Shown here one piece after another: positions 42,213 through 50,625 of a stretch of DNA of 62,715 nt (position 1 is its first letter; every line of letters begins with the position of its first letter). The position numbers were made by a program, and so were the translations under genes. The DNA is from QAMX01 sp964448855 (GTDB lineage: Bacteria > Bacillota > Clostridia > Oscillospirales > QAMX01). The stretch covers positions 1 through 62,715 of the forward strand of contig CAYUXI010000014.1 in assembly GCA_964448855.1 (NCBI GenBank), in the 5' to 3' direction. Under the pieces are notes generated by a model. That model was not told the DNA's origin. It saw nothing but the letters and a program-made list of their open reading frames with translations, and ran no database searches.

Positions 42213-44014
42213 GTCAAACATCGAAAAAGAAGGAACGGGCAAAGAAGGATAACCGGAAATCCCGTTTTCTATTTCTCCTGCGAATTTATCTGCAAAACAG
42301 TGGCCCGTGGTTCTGGGTGGTCGCAGCATCCTGCGTGGTAGAGCCGATTCTGGCTTATGTCAATGTCGTCATGCTGCGCGATGCGGTCGATTTCCTGAGT
42401 ACAGGTCAGCCGCTTTCGTCCATTCTGTGGCGGCTGGGCATCTGCCTGGCAACGCTCCTGATCTTTGCCACAGTCAACGTGCTGGAAGAAGAATACTTCG
42501 GCGAAAACCAGTTGATTTTGATCAGCAATCGCATCAACCGCAAAATCTATGAACGGGTATCACAAACCGATTACCGCTACTTCGATGACACATCGTTTTA
42601 TGATGATTATACCTGGACGCTCAATAATTTCTTCCGCCAGACTTTTTCGGCGGCACAGACCATCTGGCGTCTCCTTGGCGCAACATTCATCATCGGAACC
42701 ATTGGCGCACTGGTGATTTCAATGGATGTGGTGGTGCTGGGTGCAGTTCTGGTTCTGGTGCTGCTGCAGCTGCTCCTGCAAAATGGGATCAACGCGCAAA
42801 ATTACCGCAAAGAACGGGCATCGCTGCCATACAGTCGCCTGCTTGGTTACGTCCAGCGCGTTTTCTACATGAAGGATTATGCAATGAGCGTCAAAACCAC
42901 GAAAATTAAAGACGGCTTGCTGGAAAAGTATGACTCAGCTACTCAGAACCTTTCCAATACCGTCAAAAAATACCGTGGCAAAGCAACGTTCCTGACCTTC
43001 CTGAGCACGCTGCTGTACTATACAATCAATGTAGCGACGCTGGCCTACCTGGTTGTCCGCGCCTATTATGGAAAAATTACGATCGGCGAACTGTCTGCGC
43101 TGTTTGTTGCGTTTGGAACCTTAAAAGGCCATCTGGAACAGTTTACCAGCTTGATCGCTGATCTGAAAAATCTGAATCTCTATACAGAGGGTATTCAAAA
43201 ATTCTTTACACTGCCTTCGACGATTGAAAATGCAACCGGTACGGCTACACTGCAGGAAGGGCCGCTGGGGCTGTGCTTTGAGGGCGTACATTTCCGGTAT
43301 CATGAGACGGAGAAGGAAGTGCTCAAAAATGTCAGCTTCCGGATTCAGCCGGGACAGAAGGTGGCAATTGTCGGTCGAAACGGCGCAGGCAAGAGTACAA
43401 TCGCAAAACTGATTCTTCGCCTGTATGATGTCGCTGACGGAAAAATCCTCGTGAATGGTGAAGATATTCGCAACCTGAACACTGACTGCCTGCGCAATCA
43501 GGTCGGCGTAGCCTTCCAGGACAGCAAGGTTTATGCCTTTAACGTCCGTGAAAATGTGGACGTTTATGACGGTTCGGTCAGTGACGAAAAACTGAATGCC
43601 GTGTTCGCGCAACTGGGTCTTGACCAGATCATGGAGAAAAAAGAAGCCACCTATGATACCGGCGTCACACGCGAACTGGACGAAAAAGGCATCGAGCTGT
43701 CCGGTGGTGAGAAACAGCTCATGGCCGTTTCCCGCGTGCTGACAAAGCCGTTTGGCCTGCTGATTTTCGATGAGCCTTCCTCTGCACTGGATCCGGAAAA
43801 AGAACATCGGCTCTATGAAATTATGATGAAGGAAACGGGCAATGCCACGGTTCTGCTCATTTCCCATCGATTGTCTGCTGTGAAAAATGCAGATCAGATT
43901 CTGATGGTCGAAGATGGCTCCATCATTGAAGCTGGAACGCATCAGGAATTGATGCAGTTGGGCGGGAAATACAGTGAATTTTACCACCTGCAGGCAGACG
44001 GCTTCAGCGAATAA
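42209..44014 (+). CDS. ABC exporter of the RiPP cluster
   Basis: This 601-residue half-exporter has a six-helix membrane domain and an ATPase with Walker A GRNGAGKST near residue 388, signature ELSGGEKQLMAVSR, Walker B LIFDEP and switch His in ISHRLS. It has no C39 peptidase domain, so leader removal must be done elsewhere. Its ATG overlaps the kinase stop (ATGA) with GAAAGGTGG upstream. It presumably exports the finished peptides as a homodimer. A strong terminator follows. Confidence 0.93.
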   Translation: MSQTSKKKERAKKDNRKSRFLFLLRIYLQNSGPWFWVVAASCVVEPILAYVNVVMLRDAVDFLSTGQPLSSILWRLGICLATLLIFATVNVLEEEYFGENQLILISNRINRKIYERVSQTDYRYFDDTSFYDDYTWTLNNFFRQTFSAAQTIWRLLGATFIIGTIGALVISMDVVVLGAVLVLVLLQLLLQNGINAQNYRKERASLPYSRLLGYVQRVFYMKDYAMSVKTTKIKDGLLEKYDSATQNLSNTVKKYRGKATFLTFLSTLLYYTINVATLAYLVVRAYYGKITIGELSALFVAFGTLKGHLEQFTSLIADLKNLNLYTEGIQKFFTLPSTIENATGTATLQEGPLGLCFEGVHFRYHETEKEVLKNVSFRIQPGQKVAIVGRNGAGKSTIAKLILRLYDVADGKILVNGEDIRNLNTDCLRNQVGVAFQDSKVYAFNVRENVDVYDGSVSDEKLNAVFAQLGLDQIMEKKEATYDTGVTRELDEKGIELSGGEKQLMAVSRVLTKPFGLLIFDEPSSALDPEKEHRLYEIMMKETGNATVLLISHRLSAVKNADQILMVEDGSIIEAGTHQELMQLGGKYSEFYHLQADGFSE

Positions 44015-44032
44015 GTGAATGCAATGATCGAG

Positions 44033-44069
44033 CAGGTACCTGTGTTTGCGTACACAGGTACCTGTTTTT
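44033..44069 (+). terminator. Terminator between exporter and peptidase genes
   Basis: CAGGTACCTGTGT (44033-44045) pairs with 44052-44064 and is followed by T5. It should end most cluster transcripts and allow low readthrough to the peptidase gene. Confidence 0.85.
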
Positions 44070-44094
44070 CAACCGGCCGATTGGAGGAACCGAC

Positions 44095-44583
44095 ATGGAG
44101 ATCGAGGCAATCCAACACCTTCAAAAGGTGCTGCATATGAAATATTTCGCGGCAGGTAAGTGTATGCCTTTGACCGTTCGGGGCGACAGTATGCTCCCAA
44201 GCATCCAAAACGGGGACGCAATTGCCATCCAAAAATGCGAAATGTATGAGCCAGGGGACGTACTTGTTTTCTGGTATGAGGGCGAGCTGCTGGTGCATCG
44301 AATGGTGCGGAAAGAAGTGGATGGCAACCTCTGCAAAGGAGATCACAGCTTCCGCCTGGAACGGGTACGCACGGAATGTATCATCGGAAAAGTTGTCTGC
44401 TGTCGAGGTCAAGCACTCCAACAGCCGTCAGATGCTCTGATACAGCTGTCCTTGCGAGTCGGCCTCCGCTATCAGCAGGGCGATCTGGATCAGAATGCTC
44501 TGAAAAAAACACAATTGTATGCTGCTTATCAGAATGAACTGGACAGGCTGTTCCGAGGTCCTCAACAGGAAAACCTTCGTTGA
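44095..44583 (+). CDS. S24/S26-like serine peptidase without membrane anchor
   Basis: This 162-residue protein carries RGDSMLPSIQNGD with the nucleophile Ser near residue 32, and LLVHRMV then CKGDHS, the Ser-His arrangement of the SipW/eukaryotic type of signal peptidase rather than the Ser-Lys type. I see no membrane helix, so it should be cytoplasmic, unlike ordinary signal peptidase. TGGAGG lies before the ATG. Its position makes it the best candidate for removing the RiPP leaders. Confidence 0.75.
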   Translation: MEIEAIQHLQKVLHMKYFAAGKCMPLTVRGDSMLPSIQNGDAIAIQKCEMYEPGDVLVFWYEGELLVHRMVRKEVDGNLCKGDHSFRLERVRTECIIGKVVCCRGQALQQPSDALIQLSLRVGLRYQQGDLDQNALKKTQLYAAYQNELDRLFRGPQQENLR

Positions 44584-44764
44584 TGCATTTGCTTGAATCC
44601 CCCATGCTTGAACGATCGGAACCGGCATTCCTTCTGATCTGTATGCGCCAAAACGTGTTGAGCGTTCTGAACGCTGATCACGCGTTGTTCGCTGCGTTAC
44701 ATAAAAATCCTCTGCCTGCAAATAATAGCTGCACAGGGACAAATATAGACGGAGGTTTGAATCG

Positions 44765-45301
44765 ATGAAGGCAACAGGCATAGTTAGGCGGATCGACGAA
44801 CTTGGTCGTGTCGTTATTCCGAAAGAAATTCGACGCGTACTCCGCATCCGAGACGGAGATCCGATGGAAATCTTTACAAATCGAGAGGGAGAAGTCGTCT
44901 TCAAAAAGTACTCGCCGGTGGGCGAATTGACGCCCTTTGCAGAACAGCTCTGCGAGACGATGGCCAAAACGGCGGGCTGCACGGTGGCCATTTGTGACCG
45001 CGACACGATCACAGCCGTATCCGGCCCCATGCGCCGTGAGTTGGCCGATCGGAAAATCGGAGCCGCTCTGGAGGAGCTGATGCAGGAACGGCGCTCACAT
45101 TTTTCCACAGAACCGGGCGGCGGCATCCGCATCAGCGAAGACAGCGAATGCAGAGCCATGGCGGCGGTTCCGGTCATCGTCCTCGGCGATATCACCGGCT
45201 GCACCCTGATGGTCGGCACAGAAACCGATGTGTGCAGCGACGCCGAAAAAAAGCTCTGCCAGAGCGTCGCACTCTTCCTGGGCAAACAGATGGATGCATA
45301 A
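44765..45301 (+). CDS. spoVT: Stage V sporulation protein T-type regulator (AbrB fold plus GAF)
   Basis: This 178-residue protein begins MKATGIVRRIDELGRVVIPK, the AbrB-type DNA-binding swapped hairpin, and continues with a GAF-like domain to the end, the SpoVT layout and length. In Bacillus it tunes forespore genes late in sporulation. GGAGG precedes the ATG. It lies 181 nt after the peptidase, a stretch in which I see nothing else. Confidence 0.92.
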   Translation: MKATGIVRRIDELGRVVIPKEIRRVLRIRDGDPMEIFTNREGEVVFKKYSPVGELTPFAEQLCETMAKTAGCTVAICDRDTITAVSGPMRRELADRKIGAALEELMQERRSHFSTEPGGGIRISEDSECRAMAAVPVIVLGDITGCTLMVGTETDVCSDAEKKLCQSVALFLGKQMDA

Positions 45302-45320
45302 AACCGTTTTCCAAAACAAG

Positions 45321-45366
45321 ACACCCGTGAAAAGCCGATTGGAATGGCTTGACACGGGTGTTTTTC
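45321..45366 (+). terminator. Terminator after spoVT
   Basis: ACACCCGTG (45321-45329) pairs with CACGGGTGT (45353-45361), with an inner AAGCC/GGCTT stem, and T5 follows. It can also serve the convergent minus-strand operon. Confidence 0.85.
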
Positions 45367-45382
45367 AGTGCATCTGCACCTG

Positions 45383-46522
45383 TCAGTTGGCAGAAGACGG
45401 CGATTCGTTCAGAACGGATGCGGCGCGTTCCAGCTCCTCGCGGATGTGGATGTGCTGCGGACAAACCGCTTCACACTTTCCGCACCGGACACATTCGCTG
45501 GCCGGACGGAATCCATGCCCGCCAACCAGCCAACCCTCCTGATGCTTCGCTGCGGCCAGATCGCCATACAGCGTGAAATAGTTCATCGCCGTAAAGGAAC
45601 CGGAAATGCCGATGTGCAGGGGACAGACCTTTGCGCAGTATTGGCAGGTCGTGCAGGGAATCATCGGGATTTCCCGTAAAATCTGCTGTGCCGCGGCCAG
45701 CGTGCTCCGCTGCGCGTCGGACAGCCTCCGGAAGCTCTGCATAGAGGCCAGATTGTCTTTCATCTGCTCCACATTGCTCATGCCGGACAGAACGGTGATC
45801 AAACCGTCCAGATCGGCGGCAAAGCGAAGCGCCCAGGAAGCAGCCGACATCTGCGGCTCGGCTGCTTGAAAGAGCTCCTGCACCGGCTTCGGCGGATTGG
45901 CAAGCATCCCGCCCTTGACCGGCTCCATGACAATGACAGGCTTGCCGTGCTTCCGTGCAACCTCGTAACAGCGCCGCGCTGCAATGGCCGGGAAGTCCCA
46001 GTCCGCATAGTTGATTTGCAGCTGGACAAACTCCATTTCCGGATGCGCCGTCAGAACGGCATCCAGCTCTTCCGGTGTCGAATGGAACGAAAAGCCGACG
46101 TGACGGACCGTTCCGGCTGCTTTTTGCTCAAGAACCCAATCCCACAGCCCGAAATCGTCAAAGAAATGCGTTCGCCCTTCTCCGATGTTGTGGAGCAGGT
46201 AATAGTCAAAATACGTGACACCAGCGTTCTCCAGCGATTGTGTCAGCTGCGCTGTCGCCTGTTCGCGGGACTCACAACGAATCCACGCGGCATTTTTCGA
46301 AGCCAGCTGAAACCGATCCCGTGGGTATCGCTCGACCAGCGCTTTCCGAATGGCCGCTTCACTGCCGCCGTACGCCCAGGCTGTGTCAAAATAGGTACCG
46401 CCGGCCGCCAGAAACAGATCGACCATCTCCTTGACCTGCTCAATGTCGATCGCACCGTCCTTCTGCGGCAGACGCATCAAACCAAATCCGAGCTTGAACG
46501 GATGTGCACCCAGATCACTCAT
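45383..46522 (-). CDS. Aldo/keto reductase with C-terminal 2x[4Fe-4S] ferredoxin domain
   Basis: This 379-residue protein joins an aldo/keto reductase barrel (LGFGLMRLPQ; catalytic FDTAWAYG, the Lys in LASKN, the His in LLHNIG) to a tail with CTTCQYCAKVCP and CVRCGKCEAVCP, each binding one [4Fe-4S] cluster. Such enzymes are common in anaerobes and may use ferredoxin electrons; the substrate is unknown. Its ATG overlaps the tautomerase stop by 4 nt. It is third in the MerR-controlled operon. Confidence 0.92.
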   Translation of the reverse strand: MSDLGAHPFKLGFGLMRLPQKDGAIDIEQVKEMVDLFLAAGGTYFDTAWAYGGSEAAIRKALVERYPRDRFQLASKNAAWIRCESREQATAQLTQSLENAGVTYFDYYLLHNIGEGRTHFFDDFGLWDWVLEQKAAGTVRHVGFSFHSTPEELDAVLTAHPEMEFVQLQINYADWDFPAIAARRCYEVARKHGKPVIVMEPVKGGMLANPPKPVQELFQAAEPQMSAASWALRFAADLDGLITVLSGMSNVEQMKDNLASMQSFRRLSDAQRSTLAAAQQILREIPMIPCTTCQYCAKVCPLHIGISGSFTAMNYFTLYGDLAAAKHQEGWLVGGHGFRPASECVRCGKCEAVCPQHIHIREELERAASVLNESPSSAN

Positions 46523-46767
46523 TGTGCGTCACCGCCCGATGCATACTGCTTTTCGCCGGACAGAATCATCATGCTCTCCGTCTTCTTCAAAACCTGTGCT
46601 TTCATCACGGTTTCTTCCCAGTCTGCGGGCGAAACTTCTTCGATGGAGATGGAAATCGCTTCCGGCGCGCATCCCCATTCCTCCAGAAAAACCTGGTTGA
46701 TGCGTTCCACCACCCGCTGCTTGATGGATGCATCCTTCGGATAAGCCTGAATGGCAATATATGGCAT
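46519..46767 (-). CDS. 4-oxalocrotonate tautomerase-like protein
   Basis: This 82-residue protein starts MPYIAIQAYP, with the Pro that becomes the catalytic N-terminal base in tautomerases, and has SIEEVSPADWEE in the usual place. It would move protons in a keto-enol pair; the substrate is unknown. It lies between DUF362 and the aldo/keto reductase and overlaps the latter. Confidence 0.85.
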   Translation of the reverse strand: MPYIAIQAYPKDASIKQRVVERINQVFLEEWGCAPEAISISIEEVSPADWEETVMKAQVLKKTESMMILSGEKQYASGGDAQ

Positions 46768-46786
46768 ATCAATTCCTCCTCAATCT

Positions 46787-47767
46787 TCAGACGGCAAGCG
46801 CGTCCGCTGCCTGAATGACCCGGTCGTCATGGTCGATGTCGATCAGCCGATAGCGGTCGTGCCCCATTCCCAACTCTTTCATGTAGCTGAGCTGGCGCAG
46901 TCCGTGCCGAGATTCAATTCGCTCCACAAGCGCATGACGATCCTGCGGTGCCATCGCGTAAAGCAGATCGACACAGGCCTGATCGGCCGCCAGCAAATCG
47001 GTGGAGGCGCAGATGCCGACGTCAGGCGTCACAACCGGCTCCGCAGCCGTCCCTTCACAATCGCAGGAAACAGACATATTCCGCATCACGTTGATGTATG
47101 CAATCTGCTCCCGGAAATGGTCCAATACGGCCTTGGTGGATTCAGTCATGCATTCCATGAATTCCTCCTGACAAACATCCCATTGGTTGTCCTGACCGGG
47201 CGTCGTGTGAATCAGCGCCTTGCCAATTCGCCCGTCGGCACAGCCGATGCCGAGGTTCTTGTTCGAACCGCCAAAACCGCCCATGGCGTGACCCTTGAAA
47301 TGCGTCAACGCCAAAATGGAATCGTATCGGTCGAGATGGCTGCCCATGTACATCTGGTCAAACCATTTCCCATTCTGAATGGCGAACGGCTTTGCGCCCT
47401 CCTCATCCAGTATATCGACCGGCGCAAAGTTCCAGCCGTTGACCTGTAAGGTTTTCCGGTGCTGCTCTGTCGTATACCGGTCACCGGCGTAATACGAGTT
47501 GGTTTCAATAATGGCCGCCTCCGGCAGCGCTTCGGCCATCAGCTTCCGAACCCATTCCCGCGGAATGATGTTCGGTCCGTTCTGTTCACCGGTGTGCAGC
47601 TTGATGCCGATTTTGCCACGCAAAGATGGCGCAATGCGCAGAAAAATACGCAGAAGCCCCTCAGCCGAAAGATCCCGCGTAAAAAATACGGTTGCCTCTT
47701 CACCGGTTCGCTGTTGATAGGGGAGATAGTGTTCTCCACCGGTTCCTGCCAATGCGTGTCGTTTCAT
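46787..47767 (-). CDS. DUF362 domain protein
   Basis: This 326-residue protein matches DUF362: KIGIKLHTGEQ, LTHFKGHAMGGFGGSNKNLGIG near the middle, and CDCEG with later Cys that may bind iron-sulphur. The usual C-terminal ferredoxin motif is absent. It is probably a redox protein working with the reductase downstream. GGAGG lies before the ATG. It is the first gene of the operon. Confidence 0.88.
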   Translation of the reverse strand: MKRHALAGTGGEHYLPYQQRTGEEATVFFTRDLSAEGLLRIFLRIAPSLRGKIGIKLHTGEQNGPNIIPREWVRKLMAEALPEAAIIETNSYYAGDRYTTEQHRKTLQVNGWNFAPVDILDEEGAKPFAIQNGKWFDQMYMGSHLDRYDSILALTHFKGHAMGGFGGSNKNLGIGCADGRIGKALIHTTPGQDNQWDVCQEEFMECMTESTKAVLDHFREQIAYINVMRNMSVSCDCEGTAAEPVVTPDVGICASTDLLAADQACVDLLYAMAPQDRHALVERIESRHGLRQLSYMKELGMGHDRYRLIDIDHDDRVIQAADALAV

Positions 47768-47800
47768 GAGAGTTCCTCCTGTACTGCTGCATTTTGCGAC

Positions 47801-47829
47801 TTGACAGCCGGAATCATCCGGCGTATAAT
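47801..47829 (+). promoter_or_regulatory. merR promoter
   Basis: TTGACA (47801-47806) and TATAAT (47824-47829) are 17 bp apart on plus. It overlaps the minus-strand promoter region, so one bound MerR dimer could act on both. Confidence 0.8.
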
Positions 47830-47830
47830 C

Positions 47831-47861
47831 ATTGTACCACCTGAACCCAACTTCAGGTCAA
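47831..47861 (-). promoter_or_regulatory. MerR-type activated promoter with central operator
   Basis: On the minus strand TTGACC (47856-47861) and TACAAT (47831-47836) are 19 bp apart, the stretched spacing that MerR proteins correct. A perfect inverted repeat ACCTGAA-CCCAAC-TTCAGGT (47839-47858) fills the spacer. It drives the DUF362-tautomerase-reductase operon. Confidence 0.88.
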
Positions 47862-47891
47862 GTACTTTTTGGAAAGAGAGCGGGATTTTTT

Positions 47892-48329
47892 ATGTACACA
47901 ATCGGCCAGGTCTCCCAAATGACGGGTTTGCCGGTTTCGACTCTGCGCTATTATGATCAACAGGGACTGTTCCCGGAGCTTCGAAAGGAATCCGGCATCC
48001 GAAAATTTACAGACAGGGAACTGGACATTTTGAAAATGGTGGAATGCCTGAAAAGCTCCGGTCTGGAGCTTCGCGACATCCGCCAGTTTATCCACTGGTG
48101 CGCCGAGGGCAGCGCAACGTATCCGCAGCGGAAGGCGATGTTCCTCAAACAAAAGGAAGTGGTGGAAGGTGAAATCCAGTCGCTGGAAAAAACACTGAAT
48201 ATGCTGCGCTTCAAATGCTGGTACTATGAACAGGCCATTCAGGATGGCTCGGAAGACCGCATCAAAGCCATGCTGCCGGATCAGCTGCCACCGGATATTC
48301 AGGCGCTGTACGACCGGGGGAGAGCCTGA
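47892..48329 (+). CDS. MerR family transcriptional regulator
   Basis: This 145-residue protein begins MYTIGQVSQMTGLPVSTLRYYDQQGL, the MerR DNA-binding region, followed by ELDILKMVECLKSSG and a long dimer helix. Members with this layout often answer to organic or oxidative signals. No Cys pair for metal binding is apparent. The ATG at 47892 fits the conserved start. It is divergent from, and very likely the activator of, the DUF362 operon. Confidence 0.93.
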   Translation: MYTIGQVSQMTGLPVSTLRYYDQQGLFPELRKESGIRKFTDRELDILKMVECLKSSGLELRDIRQFIHWCAEGSATYPQRKAMFLKQKEVVEGEIQSLEKTLNMLRFKCWYYEQAIQDGSEDRIKAMLPDQLPPDIQALYDRGRA

Positions 48330-48363
48330 AACCAAGAGACAGCCGACCCGACAGCAAAAAGCA

Positions 48364-49773
48364 TCAGGCGGTCTGCCGCAGCTGACGATTGGTTCGTCCA
48401 ATCAGAAACACCGCGACGAAAAAGGTCAGCAGATCGGAAAGCGGCATCGAATACAGAACGCCGTTCAGCCCGAACTGCATCGGCAGCAGCAGCGCAAAGC
48501 CGACACCAAATACGACCTCACGAATCATGGACAACACCGTCGATGCAACCGCTTTCCCCATCGCCTGCAGGAAGATGAAACACGCCTTGTTGACGCAGGC
48601 CAAAACAATCATGCACAGATAAACGCGGAACGCCAGCACGGCGAAGTCCGTGTAGTAGCTGCTTTCGTTGGCGGCACCGAACAGCTGAATCAGCTGCCGC
48701 GGCATACATTCTGCCAGCAGCAGCGCAACGGCACCGACGGCGGCCTCCGCCAGCAACAGCCGGATGAACAACGACCGAACCCGCTCCTTCAGCTGTGCGC
48801 CCATGTTGAACCCGACGATCGGAATGCAGCCCGCGGCCATGCCCACCACGATGGAGATGACAATCTGGAAAAACTTCATGACGATGCCGACGACAGCCAT
48901 CGGGATTTGCGCATACGCTTCCTGACCGAACACCGCATTCAACGCACCGTATTTGCGAAGCATGTTGTTGATGGCGGCCATGGCTGCAACCAGACTGATC
49001 TGCGAGAGAAAGCTCGTAATGCCGAGCGAAAGCGTCTGACCGCAAATCCCTGGCTGCAACCGAAACGACCGCCCGGATAGACGAATGGTTTTCATGTGGA
49101 AGAGGTACCAGACGGCCAAAACTGCCGTGACCAGCTGCCCGATCACCGTGGCCACGGCCGCACCCATCATGCCCCACTGACACGGGAAAATGAAGATGTA
49201 GTCGAGCACCACGTTGATCAAAGCCCCCGCCAGCGTCGAAACCATGGCGAATTTCGGACTGCCGTCTGCACGAATCACCGGGTTCATCGCCTGACCAAAC
49301 ATATAAAACGGAACGCCGATGGCAATGTAGAAAAAGTATTCCTTGGCATATTGAAAGGTCTCTTCGTTGACCGTTCCGCCAAACAGCGCCAGAATGGAAT
49401 CGGAACCGAGCAGATAGACAGCCGTCAGCACCAGACTGGCGACCAGAATCATGACGATCGAGTTGCCGACACTTTTCTGCGCCGACGCCCGGTCATCTCC
49501 GCCGCGGCTGTTTTTGCCGAGGGAGAGGCTGACAAACGCACAGCAGCCGTCTCCGACCATCACGGCGATGGCCAGAGCGACCACAGTCAGGGGGAATACC
49601 ACGGTGTTGGCTGCATTTCCATACGAGCCCAGATAGGTGGCGTTTGCAATAAAAATCTGGTCAACGATGTTGTAGAGTGCGCCGACCAGCAGCGAAATGA
49701 TGCAGGGGACAGCATACTGCCGCATCAGCTTCCCAATGCGCATACTGCCCAGCGATTGATTGGACTGTTCCAT
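48364..49773 (-). CDS. MATE family efflux transporter
   Basis: This 469-residue protein has about twelve membrane helices and the MATE pattern: QYAVPCIISLLVGALYNIVDQIFI at the N-terminus and MNPVIRADGSPKFAM in the first half. It exports drugs or metabolites using an ion gradient; the substrate is unknown. GAAGGAAGG lies before ATG 49773. A hairpin with a T-run sits in its leader. Confidence 0.92.
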   Translation of the reverse strand: MEQSNQSLGSMRIGKLMRQYAVPCIISLLVGALYNIVDQIFIANATYLGSYGNAANTVVFPLTVVALAIAVMVGDGCCAFVSLSLGKNSRGGDDRASAQKSVGNSIVMILVASLVLTAVYLLGSDSILALFGGTVNEETFQYAKEYFFYIAIGVPFYMFGQAMNPVIRADGSPKFAMVSTLAGALINVVLDYIFIFPCQWGMMGAAVATVIGQLVTAVLAVWYLFHMKTIRLSGRSFRLQPGICGQTLSLGITSFLSQISLVAAMAAINNMLRKYGALNAVFGQEAYAQIPMAVVGIVMKFFQIVISIVVGMAAGCIPIVGFNMGAQLKERVRSLFIRLLLAEAAVGAVALLLAECMPRQLIQLFGAANESSYYTDFAVLAFRVYLCMIVLACVNKACFIFLQAMGKAVASTVLSMIREVVFGVGFALLLPMQFGLNGVLYSMPLSDLLTFFVAVFLIGRTNRQLRQTA

Positions 49774-49844
49774 GTCAATTTTCCTTCCTTCTATCACAGC
49801 CTGCTTGTGTGCGATATTCGCTGCACGCAAACAGACCGGATTCA

Positions 49845-49900
49845 ATAAAAAAACGTGTGGCACAATACGCAACTGGAATTACGCTGTTGTGCCACACGTT
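49845..49900 (-). terminator. Hairpin with T-run at the 5' end of the MATE transcript
   Basis: AACGTGTGGCACAA (49852-49865) pairs perfectly with 49887-49900 and, read on minus, is followed by T7. It lies between the promoter at 49910 and the start codon, so it looks like an attenuator rather than an end-of-gene terminator. A large operator is the alternative. Confidence 0.7.
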
Positions 49901-49909
49901 GTCTTTTTT

Positions 49910-49939
49910 ATCATACACCTTTTTGCGCCGGTTTGCAAA
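49910..49939 (-). promoter_or_regulatory. Promoter of the MATE gene
   Basis: On minus TTTGCA (49934-49939) and TATGAT (49910-49915) are 18 bp apart. Transcription would start at about 49903, directly ahead of the leader hairpin. Confidence 0.55.
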
Positions 49940-50099
49940 GGCGATCTTTCACAAAAAGACCGGAAAAATCCTGAAAAATACAGGCCACCCGGGAAAAATG
50001 GCTCCACACCACGGCGATGGTCAGAATGTCCTTCGTCACCATCATGACCACACGGGTCGCCACATCGGCCATCCCCTCCAATCCCTTCACATAGCAAAT
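49940..50099. other. Intergenic stretch upstream of the MATE promoter
   Basis: I see no gene in this stretch. It is GC-rich on its right half and has no supported RNA fold. Confidence 0.4.
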
Positions 50100-50129
50100 G
50101 AGTACCCACCGGGAAACGGATGGGTACTC
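50100..50129 (-). terminator. Hairpin after the flavodoxin gene
   Basis: GAGTACCCA (50100-50108) pairs with TGGGTACTC (50121-50129). There is no clear T-run, so termination would be weak; it may protect the mRNA end. Confidence 0.5.
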
Positions 50130-50171
50130 ATCATGGTATCTTTTCGTTGGAGGCTCACAGGAACCACCGGA

Positions 50172-50594
50172 TTATGCGAGCGCTTTGCCAAGCTCCCGAC
50201 AAGCGTCGGCAGCCTCATCATTCGGTGCTTCCTGACAAATGACACAGTCACAGGCGAGGACTGCGCCGTCGGAGAGACAGGTTTCCTCCCAGCTCCGCAT
50301 CCATTCGCCGTCGCCCCAGCCGTAGGAGCCAAACAGCGCGATCTTTTTTCCCTTGAGCTTGCTCTCACAGTCTGCAAACATGGGCGCAAATTCATCTTCC
50401 TCCAGCACCTCCGCGCCCATCGCGGGGCAGCCGAATGCCACGGCGTCATACTTGTCCATCATGGCCGCATCGAATTCCATCGCCGTCAGGACGGAGACCT
50501 CCGCACCAGCGGCTTGCGCACCTTCTGCGACCAGCGACGCCATGCTCTGCGTGTTGCCCGTTCCACTCCAATAAACAACTGCAATCTGACTCAT
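50172..50594 (-). CDS. Flavodoxin
   Basis: This 140-residue protein has the FMN phosphate loop YWSGTGNTQSMA near residue 8 and FGSYGWGDGEW in the second half, a short-chain flavodoxin. It replaces ferredoxin as an electron carrier when iron is scarce. It follows DUF3793 by 31 nt, a pairing I know from Clostridia, and a metal-repressor-like site lies upstream of both. Confidence 0.95.
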   Translation of the reverse strand: MSQIAVVYWSGTGNTQSMASLVAEGAQAAGAEVSVLTAMEFDAAMMDKYDAVAFGCPAMGAEVLEEDEFAPMFADCESKLKGKKIALFGSYGWGDGEWMRSWEETCLSDGAVLACDCVICQEAPNDEAADACRELGKALA

Positions 50595-50625
50595 TCTTCC
50601 GAACCTACCTTTCTGATTCCGTCGA

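Noticed and set aside
44580..44768. A 62-codon frame between the peptidase and spoVT
   Set aside because: No ribosome binding site, no leader-like motif and no conservation signal visible; not called as a third precursor.
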